The notes under the pieces: generated by a model
Databases searched by the model: none
The model's input: the letters and a program-made list of their open reading frames with translations, nothing else
What the model was told of the DNA's origin: nothing
Shown: in pieces, positions 30,379 through 40,339 of the stretch
Layout: every line of letters begins with the position of its first letter
Numbering within the stretch: the stretch's first letter is position 1
Program-made: the position numbers and the translations under genes
Source of the DNA: Acidobacteriota bacterium
GTDB taxonomy: Bacteria; Acidobacteriota; Terriglobia; Terriglobales; Acidobacteriaceae
Direction: 5' to 3'
DNA length: 64,000 nucleotides
Assembly: GCA_021846985.1 (NCBI GenBank)
Contig: JAJZVX010000003.1
Coordinates: 1-64,000 of the forward strand

Positions 30379-32133
30379 ATGAATCGAATGATTGTGTTGC
30401 TAGCTATCGGAGCCTGTATGTCCTCTGCCCTCGCCGCGCCCCCCGCAAATCCAAACTGGAAAGAGCAATTCCAGAAGGTCTCCGACGAGTACCTCGACCG
30501 GGTCTACTTCCCCTATGCGCCCACCCAGGGCACCCTCGCCGGCTATCACACGTACGACAAGCAACTCGAAAACTACGCCCGCCAGAACATCGACGCCGAA
30601 ATCGCCGCGCTCAACCGCTTCGAAGAGCGCATCGCCCTCATCCCCGCATCCGCTCTTGATGAAACCACTCGAGGCGACCGCGAAATGGTTCTCGGCAGCA
30701 TCCGCTCCACCCTCCTCACCCTCCAAACCATCCGTCCCTGGGAAAAGAACCCTGACAACTACTCCAGCGCCTGCGCCAACGGAGCCTTCGTCCTCATGGA
30801 GCGCAAATTCGCGCCGCCGGACGACCGCCTCCGTTCCCTCATCGCCCGCGAAAAGCAGATGCCCGCCCTGCTCGTCAACGCCCGCGTCAATCTCCAGAAC
30901 CCGCCCCGCATCTACACCGAGATTGCCATCGAGCAGCTTCCCGGCATCGTCAGCTTCTTTCAGCACGATGTGCCCGCAGCCTTCGCCGACGCCCAGGATC
31001 CCGCCCTCCAGGCCGAGTTCGTACGCACCAACGCCGCCGCCGTCGCCGCCCTCCAGTCCTATCTCGGCTGGCTCCAGACCGATCTCCTCGCCCGCTCCAA
31101 CGGCGACTTCCGCATCGGCGCCGATGCCTTCCGCAAGAAACTCCAATACGATGAGATGGTCGATCTCCCTCTCGACAGGCTCCTCGAAATCGGCTGGGCC
31201 GACCTGCGTAAAAATCAGGAGCGCTTCAGGCAGATCGCCCACCAGCTCGAGCCCGACAAAGACCCCCGCGCCGTTCTCGAAGAGCTGGGCCAGGATCATC
31301 CCGCCCCCGGCCAGCTCCTCGACGCCTTCCGTGCCACCTTCAACAGCCTCGTCAGCTTCATCCAGTCGCACCACATCGTCACCATCCCCTCCGATGTGCG
31401 TCCCACCGTCGAAGAGACGCCGCCCTTCATGCGCGCTACCACCCAGGCCAGCATGGACACGCCCGGCCCCTTTGAAACCCATTCCACCACTGCCTACTTC
31501 AACGTCACCCTGCCCGGCCCTTCCATGACCCCCGCCGAGGTCGAGGGCTACATGCACTCCTTCAATGTCGGCACCGTCATCTCCACCGCCGTCCACGAGG
31601 CCTACCCCGGCCACTATGTCCAGTTTCTATGGGTGCCCCGCGCGCCCAGCCGCGTGCGCAAGCTCCTCGGAGCCAATACCAACGTCGAGGGCTGGGCCCA
31701 CTACTGCGAGCAGATGATGCTCGACGAAGGCTACGGCCAACCGGGTGTTGGCGCAAAAGACGAGCGCGAATCCAGGCTCCTCCGCCTCGGCCAGCTCCAG
31801 GATGCCCTTCTGCGCAACGCCCGCTTCCTCGTCGGCATCCAGATGCACACCGGCAAAATGACCTTCGACCAGGCCGTCGATTTTTTCCAGAAAGAAGGCT
31901 ACCAGTCGAAAGAAACGGCTGTGGTTGAGGCCAAGCGCGGCACCGGCGACCCCACCTATCTTTACTACACGCTGGGCAAGCTCGAAATCCTCAAACTTCG
32001 CGCCGACTTGATGAAGAAAGAAGGCGCCTCCTTCTCGCTCGAGAAGTTCCACAATGAGTTCCTCGGCCAGGGCTTTCCACCCATCAAGATCGTTCGCGAG
32101 GCCATGCTGGGCAACGATTCGCCGGCCTTGTGA
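30379..32133 (+). CDS. DUF885 family putative metallohydrolase, exported
   Basis: A 584-residue protein with a signal peptide (MNRMIVLLAIGACMSSALA). The DUF885 hallmark HEAYPGH lies near residue 405 and resembles the HExxH zinc site of thermolysin-like proteases, with a further conserved NVEGWAHYCEQMMLDEGY about 35 residues on supplying a probable third ligand. Members are common in Acidobacteriota and are thought to be periplasmic metallopeptidases, without firm substrates. GAGAGG lies four bases before ATG 30379; an upstream in-frame TTG at 30367 is less likely. It follows mfd by 26 bases. Confidence 0.85.
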   Translation: MNRMIVLLAIGACMSSALAAPPANPNWKEQFQKVSDEYLDRVYFPYAPTQGTLAGYHTYDKQLENYARQNIDAEIAALNRFEERIALIPASALDETTRGDREMVLGSIRSTLLTLQTIRPWEKNPDNYSSACANGAFVLMERKFAPPDDRLRSLIAREKQMPALLVNARVNLQNPPRIYTEIAIEQLPGIVSFFQHDVPAAFADAQDPALQAEFVRTNAAAVAALQSYLGWLQTDLLARSNGDFRIGADAFRKKLQYDEMVDLPLDRLLEIGWADLRKNQERFRQIAHQLEPDKDPRAVLEELGQDHPAPGQLLDAFRATFNSLVSFIQSHHIVTIPSDVRPTVEETPPFMRATTQASMDTPGPFETHSTTAYFNVTLPGPSMTPAEVEGYMHSFNVGTVISTAVHEAYPGHYVQFLWVPRAPSRVRKLLGANTNVEGWAHYCEQMMLDEGYGQPGVGAKDERESRLLRLGQLQDALLRNARFLVGIQMHTGKMTFDQAVDFFQKEGYQSKETAVVEAKRGTGDPTYLYYTLGKLEILKLRADLMKKEGASFSLEKFHNEFLGQGFPPIKIVREAMLGNDSPAL

Positions 32134-32268
32134 TCCAGTTAACCCTTTTGTTGAAGCGATCCCCTATTAGCGGTAGAGCAAAAATTCACCAGCAGCGAGT
32201 ATTCTGGCGCCACCCCCGAAGAACCAGCGCACATGGCGCGCGAACCACATCCAGACGAGGCACAGCCA

Positions 32269-33144
32269 ATGAACAAGCGCGTACGCAAGGCGGTCTTTCC
32301 CGCGGCAGGGCAGGGAACTCGCTTTCTTCCCGCCACCAAGGTCATCCCCAAGGAGATGCTTGCCCTCGTCGACAAGCCCATCATCCAGTACGGCGTCGAA
32401 GAGGCCATCGCCTCCGGCATCGAGCACATCATCTTCGTCACCGGCCGCGGCAAGAGCGCCATGGAAGATCACTTCGACATCAGCTACGAGCTCGACGCTA
32501 CCCTCGAAAAGAAGGGCAAAACCGACCTGCTTGAGATGTCGCGCCGCATCTCCTCCATGGCGCGCATCAGCTACGTCCGCCAGAAAGAGCCCCTCGGCCT
32601 CGGCCATGCCGTCCTCTGTGCCCAAGATCTCGTCGGCGACGAGCCCTTCGCCGTCATTCTTCCCGACGACGTGATCGACGCCGAAGTGCCCTGCCTCAAG
32701 CAAATGATCGATGTCTTCAATCAGCGCGGCGGCTCCGTCCTCGCCACGCAAACCGTCGAAGGCCCCGCCATCAGCGCCTACGGCGTCCTCGCCGGCTCCC
32801 AGGATCCCGTCAACCCCCGCATCTACAACTGCACCGGCATGATCGAGAAGCCCAAATTCGAACAGGCTCCGTCCAACCAGGCCATCATCGGCCGCTACGT
32901 GCTCACGCCCCGTGTCTTCGAGTTATTGGAGCAGACCAAACCCGGCGCCATTGGAGAAATCCAGCTTACCGACGGCATCAAGTCTCTGCTGAAAGAAGAG
33001 AAAGTCTTCGGCTACACCTTTGAAGGCAAGCGCTTCGATGCCGGCGACAAATTCGGCATGCTGCAAGCCACGGTCGAGTTCGCGCTCAAGCGAGCGGATA
33101 TCGGACCGAAGTTCAGGGAGTATCTGACGGATTTAAAGTTTTGA
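32269..33144 (+). CDS. galU: UTP-glucose-1-phosphate uridylyltransferase
   Basis: A 291-residue nucleotidyltransferase that makes UDP-glucose for polysaccharide and cell-envelope synthesis. It has the sugar-nucleotide loop VFPAAGQGTRFLPATKVIPKE, then DKPIIQYGVEEA, the UDP-glucose motif EPLGLGHAVLCA, the metal-binding ILPDDVI and a C-terminal EGKRFDAGDKFGMLQA. Length is typical. ATG 32269 is chosen because the conserved N-terminus begins right after it; the frame is open from an ATG at 32233, adding 12 unlike residues. A large hairpin follows the stop codon. Confidence 0.95.
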   Translation: MNKRVRKAVFPAAGQGTRFLPATKVIPKEMLALVDKPIIQYGVEEAIASGIEHIIFVTGRGKSAMEDHFDISYELDATLEKKGKTDLLEMSRRISSMARISYVRQKEPLGLGHAVLCAQDLVGDEPFAVILPDDVIDAEVPCLKQMIDVFNQRGGSVLATQTVEGPAISAYGVLAGSQDPVNPRIYNCTGMIEKPKFEQAPSNQAIIGRYVLTPRVFELLEQTKPGAIGEIQLTDGIKSLLKEEKVFGYTFEGKRFDAGDKFGMLQATVEFALKRADIGPKFREYLTDLKF

Positions 33145-33153
33145 AGCGGAGTA

Positions 33154-33203
33154 AGCGGCGCTGGCGGAACGGTGACGCGGCGGCTAACACCGTTAGCGCC
33201 GCT
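33154..33203. terminator. Nested hairpin between convergent genes
   Basis: AGCGGCGCT (33154-33162) pairs perfectly with AGCGCCGCT (33195-33203). Inside it, AACGGTG (33168-33174) pairs perfectly with CACCGTT (33188-33194). Five extra bases (GGCGG) bulge on one side. It lies between galU and the thioredoxin-like gene, which end towards each other, so a transcription-stop or RNA-protecting role in both directions is likely. No U-tract is present on either strand. Confidence 0.5.
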
Positions 33204-33206
33204 CCC

Positions 33207-33764
33207 TCACGCCTTCCACTTGATGTTGCAGCCGATGGAGGGCTGCTGATTGCCGAGCGGCGGTTTGCCTTCCAGTGCCGCATCGATTGCCGCGCGTAGA
33301 TCTTCGCCCGTGATCGCCACGCCGTTCCCCGGTCGGCTCCGGTCAAATTGCCCGCGATACACCAGCTTCCCATCGCACCCGAAAAGAAAGAAATCCGGTG
33401 TGCACGCCGCCTTGTACGCATGTGCCACCGTCTGCGTCTCGTCGTAGAGATAAGGAAAGCTGAATCCCAGCGCCACCGCCTGCTTCTTCAGGTTGGCCGG
33501 GCTGTCGTCCGGATGCGATTCCACATCGTTCGCGCTGATGGCCACAACCCCGAGCGGCCTCTGGGCGTAATCCCGTCCCAGTGCCGCCAAACCCCTTTCG
33601 ATGTGCTTCACATACGGGCAGTGCGCGCACATGAAGATCACCAGCAACGCCTTCTTGTCCTTGAAATCATCTCGCCGTACCGTCTTGCCCGTCACCACAT
33701 CCGTCAGCGCAAAATCCGGCGCCGTCGTTCCCAGTTCAAGCATCGTCGATTCCGTCAGTGCCAT
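33207..33764 (-). CDS. Thioredoxin-fold (AhpC/TSA-like) family protein
   Basis: A 185-residue protein of the alkyl-hydroperoxide-reductase/thiol-redox superfamily. The N-terminal LELGTTAPDFAL and the CAHC pair (C46, C49 in FMCAHCPYVKHIE) give a thioredoxin-like redox site; the motif is more like the thioredoxin-family group with CxxCPY than true peroxiredoxins. VAISANDVESHPDDSP and the C-terminal half with PDFFLFG and LVYRGQFD complete the fold. No signal peptide, so it is cytoplasmic. GAGGAGGGG lies just before the ATG. It may reduce disulfides or peroxides. Confidence 0.87.
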   Translation of the reverse strand: MALTESTMLELGTTAPDFALTDVVTGKTVRRDDFKDKKALLVIFMCAHCPYVKHIERGLAALGRDYAQRPLGVVAISANDVESHPDDSPANLKKQAVALGFSFPYLYDETQTVAHAYKAACTPDFFLFGCDGKLVYRGQFDRSRPGNGVAITGEDLRAAIDAALEGKPPLGNQQPSIGCNIKWKA

Positions 33765-33801
33765 CGTCCCCCTCCTCTATCCATGCTCACGCGCCGGCGC
33801 G

Positions 33802-34839
33802 CTAAAACAAACCTCCCTGCCGGCCCGGCATGGCCAATCCAAAGTGCTCATACGCCAGCCGCGTCGCCACCCGTCCCCGCGGCGTCCTGTCCAGAAAACC
33901 AATCTGGATCAGAAACGGCTCATACACTTCTTCCAGCGCGTCTTCCTCCTCGGCCAGCGTGGCGGCCAGCGTTCCCAGTCCCACCGGGCCGCCGTCGTAC
34001 TTCTGCATAATCGTCAGCAGTAGCCGCCGGTCGATCTCGTCAAACCCGTGCGCGTCCACCTCCAGCATGGTCAGCGCCGCATTTGCCGTCGGCCGGTCGA
34101 TGGCGCCCGTTCCCCGCACCTGCGCAAAATCCCGCACGCGCCGCAGCAGGCGGTTGGCAATGCGCGGCGTGCCCCGGCTGCGCAGCGCGATCTCCGCCGC
34201 GCCGTCTTCGTCAATCGGCACTTGCAGCACCTCTGCCGACCGCTCCACAATCACTCGCAGCTCGTCCTCGGTATAAAACTCCAGCCGCAGCAAAATCCCG
34301 AACCGCGACCGCAGCGGCGAGCTCAGCAGCCCCGGCCGCGTCGTCGCCCCGATAAACGTGAAGGGCTTGATCTCCATCACATGCGTCCGCGCCGCCGGCC
34401 CCTGCCCGATGATGATGTCCAGTTTGTAGTCTTCCAGAGCCGTGTACAGCTTCTCTTCCAGTACCGGCTGCATGCGGTGAATTTCGTCCAGAAACAGCAC
34501 TTGCCGCTCGCGCAGGTTGGTCAGGATCGCCGTCAAATCCCCCTGGATCTGCAGCGCCGGCCCCGACGTCTGCTGGAAACCTACATCCAGCTCGTTGGCG
34601 ATGATCGTCGCCAGCGTCGTCTTGCCCAGACCCGGCGGCCCGAACAGCAGCACGTGATCCAGCGCTTCGCCGCGGCTCTTGGCCGCCTCCAGCGCAATCG
34701 CCAGTTGCTCCTTGGCCTTCTTTTGTCCGATGAACTCCCTCAGCCACCGCGGCCGCAGCTTCAGCTCGAAGCCCTGCTCTTCTTCCGCGCGCGAAGCGCT
34801 CACCAGCCGCTCCGGATTACTGTCCCGTGCCATCGCCAT
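33802..34839 (-). CDS. ruvB: Holliday-junction branch-migration ATPase
   Basis: A 345-residue AAA+ motor that drives branch migration with RuvA. Features: [18 protein letters not shown], Walker [10 protein letters not shown], Walker [10 protein letters not shown], sensor [18 protein letters not shown], arginine-finger region, and the C-terminal winged helix ending [13 protein letters not shown]. The start is uncertain: ATG 34839 or 34833 gives the usual short N-terminus, while the frame runs to 34905. There is no Shine-Dalgarno. TACACT lies nine bases before 34839 with TTGGCC 18 bases above it. ruvA and ruvC are not adjacent. Confidence 0.95.
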   Translation of the reverse strand: MAMARDSNPERLVSASRAEEEQGFELKLRPRWLREFIGQKKAKEQLAIALEAAKSRGEALDHVLLFGPPGLGKTTLATIIANELDVGFQQTSGPALQIQGDLTAILTNLRERQVLFLDEIHRMQPVLEEKLYTALEDYKLDIIIGQGPAARTHVMEIKPFTFIGATTRPGLLSSPLRSRFGILLRLEFYTEDELRVIVERSAEVLQVPIDEDGAAEIALRSRGTPRIANRLLRRVRDFAQVRGTGAIDRPTANAALTMLEVDAHGFDEIDRRLLLTIMQKYDGGPVGLGTLAATLAEEEDALEEVYEPFLIQIGFLDRTPRGRVATRLAYEHFGLAMPGRQGGLF

Positions 34840-34946
34840 GCTGGCAGCAGTGTAGCCGCTGCCAGCATAAAGGGCCAAGTCTCTCCACATCCCCAGCCAT
34901 GCCACCAGAATGGAACGTTTAGACTGGTAGAGTCTCTCTCGCCCCG

Positions 34947-36155
34947 ATGCCCCACCGCTTTGCCAGCATCCGCCGTTTCCGCTTCAGCCGCCCGCAGCGC
35001 ATTGCCGCTCTGCTGCTGGCGCTTTTTCTTGCTCAGGGGCTCTGGCTCACCAGCCACCAGACCCTCTCCGACCGCGATTACCAGTACGCCCGCTGCGGCC
35101 GAGAAATCTGGGAGCGGCCTTCCCCGCTCGCCGGATACTTCACCACCTGCGGCAACATCCACGACGGCATTCTCGCCTATCGCCTGGCCGGCCTGCCACT
35201 CACCCTCAACCTGCTCGTGCAGCGCAGCCTTGACCGCTTCCGCAGCCCGGAGAATCGCGTCGTCCCCACCGAGGGACAGCCGGGCACATGGGAGCTACGC
35301 CACCAGCTTACCCACATCCTGCTGCTTTTGCGCCTGCCGTTTCTGCTTGCCGGATGCCTGCTGGGAGGCTGCCTGTGGTGGGTCACGCGCCGCCTCTACG
35401 GCAACCTCGGCGGCTATACCGCCCTCGCTCTTTACTGCTTCTCTCCCCCCATCCTCAAGGCCTGCGTCGCGCCCATGCCCGACCTTCTGGCCGCCCTCGG
35501 CGTCTATGGCGGCGTCTATACCTGCATCGGCGTTGCCCACGCCATGCAGGGCCCGCGTCGCAAGTGGCGCCCCCGCATCCTGCTCCTCACCGCCGCCTTC
35601 GCCCTCGCCGCTTCCGCACACATCGCCGCCCTGCCCGTCGTCGCTCTCCTCGGCCTCTCCCTCATGCTCTGGATCGCCGAGGGCCGCCGCTCCCATATCC
35701 TGCCCGTCGTACTGCTCGCCGTTGGCGGAGCCCTGGCCTTCCTCTTCGCCTGCTACAACTTCTCCCCTGACGCTTTCAGCTACGTCTTCCGCTCCGCCGC
35801 CGGCTTCCTCTGGTTCTCTCTCGATCCCGCGCGCCGCCTCTTCTCCGCCCTTTCCAATATCGGCCTCGCCATCGCCTCCGCGGCCGCAGCCGTCCTCTTC
35901 CTCGGCCTGCGCAAAACCTGGTACTTCGGTAATGTCACCCCGCTCCTTTGCTTCGCCGTCTGCGTCACCCTCGTCATGACTGGCGTTCCCGGCTCCCCCT
36001 GGCTCTGGGCGCTCCCCTTCCTCCTTACCTTCATCGGCGGCGTCTTCGCTGATGCCTACGAGACCCCGCGCCGCCGCCTCGCCCTCGCCGCAGCCGCAGC
36101 CATTGTCCTCCTCCAGGCCATCTTCTGCGTCCTCAGCCTGCCTGGGCTGATTTAA
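34947..36155 (+). CDS. Multi-pass membrane protein, GT-C glycosyltransferase-like
   Basis: A 402-residue inner-membrane protein with about nine to ten hydrophobic helices. After the first helix a long extracytoplasmic loop holds [18 protein letters not shown], where Asp residues sit where GT-C (PMT/GT39) enzymes keep their catalytic acid. [22 protein letters not shown] resembles the helix 5-6 region of such enzymes. This points to lipid-linked sugar transfer, but the match is weak and no other glycan gene is next to it. It is divergent from ruvB. A long perfect inverted repeat follows 22 bases after the stop. Confidence 0.6.
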   Translation: MPHRFASIRRFRFSRPQRIAALLLALFLAQGLWLTSHQTLSDRDYQYARCGREIWERPSPLAGYFTTCGNIHDGILAYRLAGLPLTLNLLVQRSLDRFRSPENRVVPTEGQPGTWELRHQLTHILLLLRLPFLLAGCLLGGCLWWVTRRLYGNLGGYTALALYCFSPPILKACVAPMPDLLAALGVYGGVYTCIGVAHAMQGPRRKWRPRILLLTAAFALAASAHIAALPVVALLGLSLMLWIAEGRRSHILPVVLLAVGGALAFLFACYNFSPDAFSYVFRSAAGFLWFSLDPARRLFSALSNIGLAIASAAAAVLFLGLRKTWYFGNVTPLLCFAVCVTLVMTGVPGSPWLWALPFLLTFIGGVFADAYETPRRRLALAAAAAIVLLQAIFCVLSLPGLI

Positions 36156-36176
36156 GCGTTGTCCCGCCAATGCGCC

Positions 36177-36200
36177 TTTTGCACTAATTACAGTGCAAAA
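36177..36200. promoter_or_regulatory. Perfect inverted repeat, operator-like
   Basis: TTTTGCACT (36177-36185) and AGTGCAAAA (36192-36200) form a 9-bp perfect inverted repeat around AATTAC. It is AT-rich, so a weak terminator is possible, but the symmetric TGCACT/AGTGCA core looks like a regulator site. It resembles NtrC half-sites with one base more between them. It sits about 250 bases upstream of gyrA. Confidence 0.4.
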
Positions 36201-36297
36201 ACAGCCTCAAATCCAGTTTTGATCCCGCTTTTTCCCTCCACAATGTCCCCTCTCCGAAAGCTCTTTCTCTGGCCTTTTTCTACCTCACTCTTCAGTC

Positions 36298-36328
36298 GAA
36301 TAAGTTCAATTATTAGAATCACTTATTC
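36298..36328. repeat. Second inverted repeat upstream of gyrA
   Basis: GAATAAGT (36298-36305) and ACTTATTC (36321-36328) are an exact 8-bp inverted repeat with a 15-base AT-rich centre. It ends 13 bases before the predicted -35 box of gyrA, a position suited to an activator site or an UP-type element. Confidence 0.4.
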
Positions 36329-36341
36329 CGAATCTTTTGCC

Positions 36342-36371
36342 TTGCCTCAACCCCTCCGCAGGCGCTAGAAT
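36342..36371 (+). promoter_or_regulatory. Predicted gyrA promoter
   Basis: TTGCCT (36342-36347) and TAGAAT (36366-36371) are separated by 18 bases, a fair match to a sigma-70 promoter. A start near 36378 would give a leader of about 70 bases before the gyrA ATG. The surroundings are clearly AT-richer than the neighbouring genes. Confidence 0.55.
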
Positions 36372-36448
36372 AAAGACCAGGCATGCGGACTCCAGGCCCG
36401 CTTCATCCAGACCCTTTTGCCGCCCTCCCGCAGGCCAGGTAACCCTCT

Positions 36449-39031
36449 ATGGCAGACGACCAGAACCCTCAACTCCCCCTCGACGGCGCCACCCCTCCAG
36501 CCAACTCCAACCTCGTCTCGATCAACATCGAGGAGGAGATGCGCCGCTCCTATCTCGACTACTCCATGTCCGTCATCATCGGCCGCGCCCTCCCCGATGT
36601 CCGCGACGGACTCAAGCCCGTTCATCGCCGCGTCCTCTACACCATGAGCGAGATGGGCCTCGAGTACAACAAAAAGTACACCAAGTGTGCCAAGGTCGTC
36701 GGCCAGGCCATGGGTGTCTACCATCCCCACGGCGACTCCGCCATCTACGACACCCTCGTCCGCATGGCGCAGCCCTTCTCGCTGCGCTATCCCCTTGTCG
36801 ATGGCCAGGGCAACTTCGGCTCCGTCGATGGCGATCCGCCCGCCGCCATGCGCTACACCGAGTGCCGCATGGAGCGCATGGCCGGCGAACTGCTCGCCGA
36901 CATCGAGATGGAAACCGTCGATTTCATGCCCAACTACGACGAGTCCACCTTCGAGCCCACCGTGCTCCCCACGCGCATTCCCAACCTCATCGTCAACGGG
37001 TCGAGCGGCATTGCCGTGGGCATGGCCACCAACATTCCGCCCCACAACCTCACCGAGGTTGTGAACGCCGCCATCGAGCTGGTCAACAATCCCAACGCCG
37101 GACTCGCCGAGGTGCTCAAGCACGTCCAGGGCCCCGACTTTCCCACCGGCGCCTTCCTCTACGGCCGCGCCGGCATCGCCCAGGCCTACAAAACCGGCCG
37201 CGGGCGCTTTATGATGCGCGCCAAGGTGGCCACCGAGAACCTGACCAAGGAAAAGCAGGCCATCATCGTCACGGAGATTCCTTATCAGGTCAACAAATCC
37301 AAGCTCATCGAGCGCATCGCCGATCTGGTCAACGAAAAGACCATCGACGAGATCAGCGACGTCCGCGACGAAAGCGACCGCGACGGCATGCGCATCGTCA
37401 TCGAACTCAAACGCGGAGCCCAGCCCGAAATTGTCCTCAATCAGCTCTACAAGCACACCCAGATGCAAGAGAGCTTCTCCATGATCTTCCTGGCCGTCGT
37501 CAACGGCCAGCCCCGCGAACTCGGCCTCGACCAGGCCATTCGCTGCTTCATCGATCACCGCATCGACGTGGTGCAGCGCCGCACCGTCTTCCTCCTCCGC
37601 AAGGCGCGCGAGCGCGAACACATCCTCGAAGGCTACAAGATTGCCCTCGACAACCTCGATACCGTCATCCGCATCATCCGCGGCTCCTCCTCCCGCACCG
37701 ATGCCCGCGAGAACCTCTATGCCTGGGGCAAGGGCGCCGAGATTGTCGTCAACCTGGACCGCGAGCGCCTGGCCCACGAAGAGCGTGGCCTCACTCTCCG
37801 CCAGATCGATGCCATTCTCGAACTGCAGCTCTATCGCCTCACCCAGCTCTCCATCGACGAAATCCTCAAGGAACTGGCCGAAATCAGGAAAAAAATCGCC
37901 GAGTACGAGGAGATTCTCGCCAGCGACAAAAAGCTGCGCGCCGTCATCGTCAAGGAGCTCGAAGACATCCGCGACCGCTACGGCGACCCGCGCCGCACCT
38001 TCATCGTCGACGAGTCCGCCGAACTTCGGCTCGAGGATCTCATCGCCGACGAGCAGGTGGCCGTTACCGTCTCCCATCAGGGCTATCTCAAGCGCACCCC
38101 CATCAGCATCTATCGCCAGCAGCGCCGCGGCGGCACCGGCCGCATGGGCATGAAGACCCGCGAGGAAGACTTCGTCTCCCAGCTCATCATCAACTCCACC
38201 CACGCCTACCTGCTCTGCTTCACCAACACCGGCCGCGTCTACTGGCTCAAGGTCTACGAGATTCCCGACGTGAGCGCCGCCGGCAAAGGCAAGAGCGTCC
38301 AGACGCTGCTCGACCTCCAGCCCGGCGAAAACGTTCGCGCCATCCTGCCCGTGCGTGACCTTGAGGAGGAAGGCAAGTACATCTTCTTTGCCACCCGCAA
38401 CGGCACGGTGAAAAAGACGCCGCTTAAGGACTTCTCCAACGTCATGGCCCGCGGCATCATCGCCATCAGCATCGACAAGGACGACGAACTGGTCAAGGCC
38501 CGCATCACCGACGGCTCGCAGATCGTCTTCCTCGCCACCCACCTCGGCATGGCCATCCGCTTCGAAGAAAACGACGTCCGCCCCATGGGTCGTCCCGCCT
38601 ACGGCGTCCGCGGCATCACCCTCGGCAAGGGCGACTTCGTTGTCGGCGTCGCTGTCACTCCCAAGGAGCACAAGCCGGGCGAGTACCGCATTCTCTCCGT
38701 GAGCACTCACGGCTTTGGCAAGCGTACCGACGTCGAGGAGTACCGCCTGCAAACCCGCGGCGGCAAGGGCGTTAAAAACATGGCCGTCACCGATCGTATC
38801 GGCCGCGTCAACACCATTCAGCTCGTTGACGACTCCAGCGAACTGATGGTCATCAGCCAGTTCGGCAAGATCATCCGCGTGGACACCAAGCAGATTCGCG
38901 CCGCCGGCCGCGCCACCCAGGGCGTTCGCCTGCTCAGCCTCGAAACCGACGACAAGGTGGCCGCTGCCGTCATCATTCCGCCCGAAGAGATAAACGGCAA
39001 GGACGACGAGCAGGGTTCGCTGCTGCAATAG
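36449..39031 (+). CDS. gyrA: DNA gyrase subunit A
   Basis: An 860-residue type II topoisomerase subunit that breaks and rejoins DNA during negative supercoiling. It has the N-terminal winged-helix domain with catalytic Y136 (AAMRYTEC) and the quinolone region [12 protein letters not shown], where S97 and D101 correspond to E. coli S83 and D87 and are in the sensitive form. The coiled-coil dimer gate and six-bladed C-terminal domain follow, with the GyrA box QRRGGTG at about 558-564 (Thr instead of the common Lys), which separates gyrase from topoisomerase IV. The C-terminus is not acidic. gyrB is not nearby. Confidence 0.97.
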   Translation: MADDQNPQLPLDGATPPANSNLVSINIEEEMRRSYLDYSMSVIIGRALPDVRDGLKPVHRRVLYTMSEMGLEYNKKYTKCAKVVGQAMGVYHPHGDSAIYDTLVRMAQPFSLRYPLVDGQGNFGSVDGDPPAAMRYTECRMERMAGELLADIEMETVDFMPNYDESTFEPTVLPTRIPNLIVNGSSGIAVGMATNIPPHNLTEVVNAAIELVNNPNAGLAEVLKHVQGPDFPTGAFLYGRAGIAQAYKTGRGRFMMRAKVATENLTKEKQAIIVTEIPYQVNKSKLIERIADLVNEKTIDEISDVRDESDRDGMRIVIELKRGAQPEIVLNQLYKHTQMQESFSMIFLAVVNGQPRELGLDQAIRCFIDHRIDVVQRRTVFLLRKAREREHILEGYKIALDNLDTVIRIIRGSSSRTDARENLYAWGKGAEIVVNLDRERLAHEERGLTLRQIDAILELQLYRLTQLSIDEILKELAEIRKKIAEYEEILASDKKLRAVIVKELEDIRDRYGDPRRTFIVDESAELRLEDLIADEQVAVTVSHQGYLKRTPISIYRQQRRGGTGRMGMKTREEDFVSQLIINSTHAYLLCFTNTGRVYWLKVYEIPDVSAAGKGKSVQTLLDLQPGENVRAILPVRDLEEEGKYIFFATRNGTVKKTPLKDFSNVMARGIIAISIDKDDELVKARITDGSQIVFLATHLGMAIRFEENDVRPMGRPAYGVRGITLGKGDFVVGVAVTPKEHKPGEYRILSVSTHGFGKRTDVEEYRLQTRGGKGVKNMAVTDRIGRVNTIQLVDDSSELMVISQFGKIIRVDTKQIRAAGRATQGVRLLSLETDDKVAAAVIIPPEEINGKDDEQGSLLQ

Positions 39032-39079
39032 CATCCGCAGGAGGTCGGCGGAGGAATATCGGCGGCTGCGCGCTTTCGC

Positions 39080-40336
39080 TTAAGGCGCGGAAGGCAGATC
39101 CCAGTGGCAGGCCGCAGCCAGATCGCGCAGGCGCTTGGCCAGTCCGCTGCCGCCGAAGACAAGATCGGGGCCTTCTCTGTTCTCCGGATAGGTCCACACG
39201 AGATGCTTCGAGTTGGCAAAGCTGTTGAGCTTCCACTCGGTGTGGTCGGCGTTGGCCAGTTGCGCCAGCAGGCCGGGAACGCTTGAGCTGTTGCCCTGTT
39301 TCTCGAACTGAGTCTGTGTGACTTCCCTGTCGTAGGGAGCCCGCGCGACGAGCTGGAAGCGGTTATCGGTGGAGCCGCTCTCAGCCGGCAACAAAAGCAG
39401 GTGGTTTTGCGCTCCTTGCGTGATTTCCTTGCTGGAAGCGTCTGGCGCCTGGATCCACGCGGTCTCGTGGAAATAGAGACCGCCAAGATCGTTGTATTCA
39501 GTTACGGTGCGCGGTGGATTGCCCAACCTCGATTTGTCGAACGTGAGGCGGAGAAAGTCCTGGCCGTTTTCGCAGCCAAAGGAGAGGGTTTCGCGATCCT
39601 GGTTCGTGTTCTTGCCGGTGATATCGGTCTTGCCGGCGATATAAGTGGAGTCTCCCTGCGTGACGAGCTTCCAGTGCGTTTCCAGCCGCCAGTGGTCAGA
39701 CCAGTAATAGAAGAGCCCCCAGATGAGCAGGATGACAATGGTCCTCGGCAGATCTCCCAGCGAAATCAAAGGCGTTCGTGTAGCGAGCGTTCGGGTCTTT
39801 TTAGCTTTTGCCTTGTCTGCCGGCTTCTGCCGGGCCGCGGCCGGGACCGCGGCCGCAGTCTGCTGGATCACGCGGGAAGCAGGAGCGACGGAAAGCGGCG
39901 CAGGCTCAACTTTGGGCAGGTATTCGGTTCCCACCGGCAGCGATTCCCCGATGGCGGCGGACGCGGGCGGCGGAGTTCGCGCCGGAGCCGGCGCACGCGC
40001 TGGACGGACCTCAACCGGAGCCGGCTTTTGCGCGGGCGCGGGCGATTCTGCCCGTCCGGTCTGAGCCGGCGCGGTTGGGCGGGATGATTCAATGCGCGTA
40101 ATCAGTTCCTCGGCATCGTCCTCGCTGAGGCGGCTCGATGCGCCTCCGTAGCGGCGCTCCAGATAGAACTTCTCCACAAAATCCGTAGCCAGATGGCCGC
40201 CCAGCTTGCCATCGGCATAGCGGGCAATCTCGGAAGGGGTGAAGCGGGCGGCATCTTCCTGTGCAGGAAGGACGTCGCGGCTGGCGAGTGCGGCCAGCAG
40301 GCGCTCCCACAGGCGATCATGTGCGGCCTGGGCCAT
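39080..40336 (-). CDS. Membrane-anchored protein with N-terminal DUF4129-like domain (MoxR operon, gene 8)
   Basis: A 418-residue protein of no recognised overall family. Residues about 5-85 form a DUF4129-like helical domain (RLWERLLAALASRDVLP, FTPSEIARYAD, FYLERRYGG). A Pro/Ala-rich linker (about 85-190) leads to one membrane helix (IVILLIWGLFYYW, about 208-220), then a C-terminal domain of about 190 residues placed outside the membrane, with many polar strands. It is the last gene of the MoxR-DUF58 operon and starts three bases after the stop of a smaller paralogue of its own first domain. In classical MoxR clusters DUF4129 sits at the end of a transglutaminase; here it is detached. Confidence 0.7.
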   Translation of the reverse strand: MAQAAHDRLWERLLAALASRDVLPAQEDAARFTPSEIARYADGKLGGHLATDFVEKFYLERRYGGASSRLSEDDAEELITRIESSRPTAPAQTGRAESPAPAQKPAPVEVRPARAPAPARTPPPASAAIGESLPVGTEYLPKVEPAPLSVAPASRVIQQTAAAVPAAARQKPADKAKAKKTRTLATRTPLISLGDLPRTIVILLIWGLFYYWSDHWRLETHWKLVTQGDSTYIAGKTDITGKNTNQDRETLSFGCENGQDFLRLTFDKSRLGNPPRTVTEYNDLGGLYFHETAWIQAPDASSKEITQGAQNHLLLLPAESGSTDNRFQLVARAPYDREVTQTQFEKQGNSSSVPGLLAQLANADHTEWKLNSFANSKHLVWTYPENREGPDLVFGGSGLAKRLRDLAAACHWDLPSAP

Positions 40337-40339
40337 GGT

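Noticed and set aside
30400..31614. 404-residue frame opposite the DUF885 gene
   Set aside because: Antisense shadow with Gly/Val/Glu-rich composition and no motifs.
36365..39034. 889-residue open frame opposite gyrA
   Set aside because: Acidic, Gly/Val-rich composition is the mirror of GC-rich codons; gyrA on the other strand is certain.
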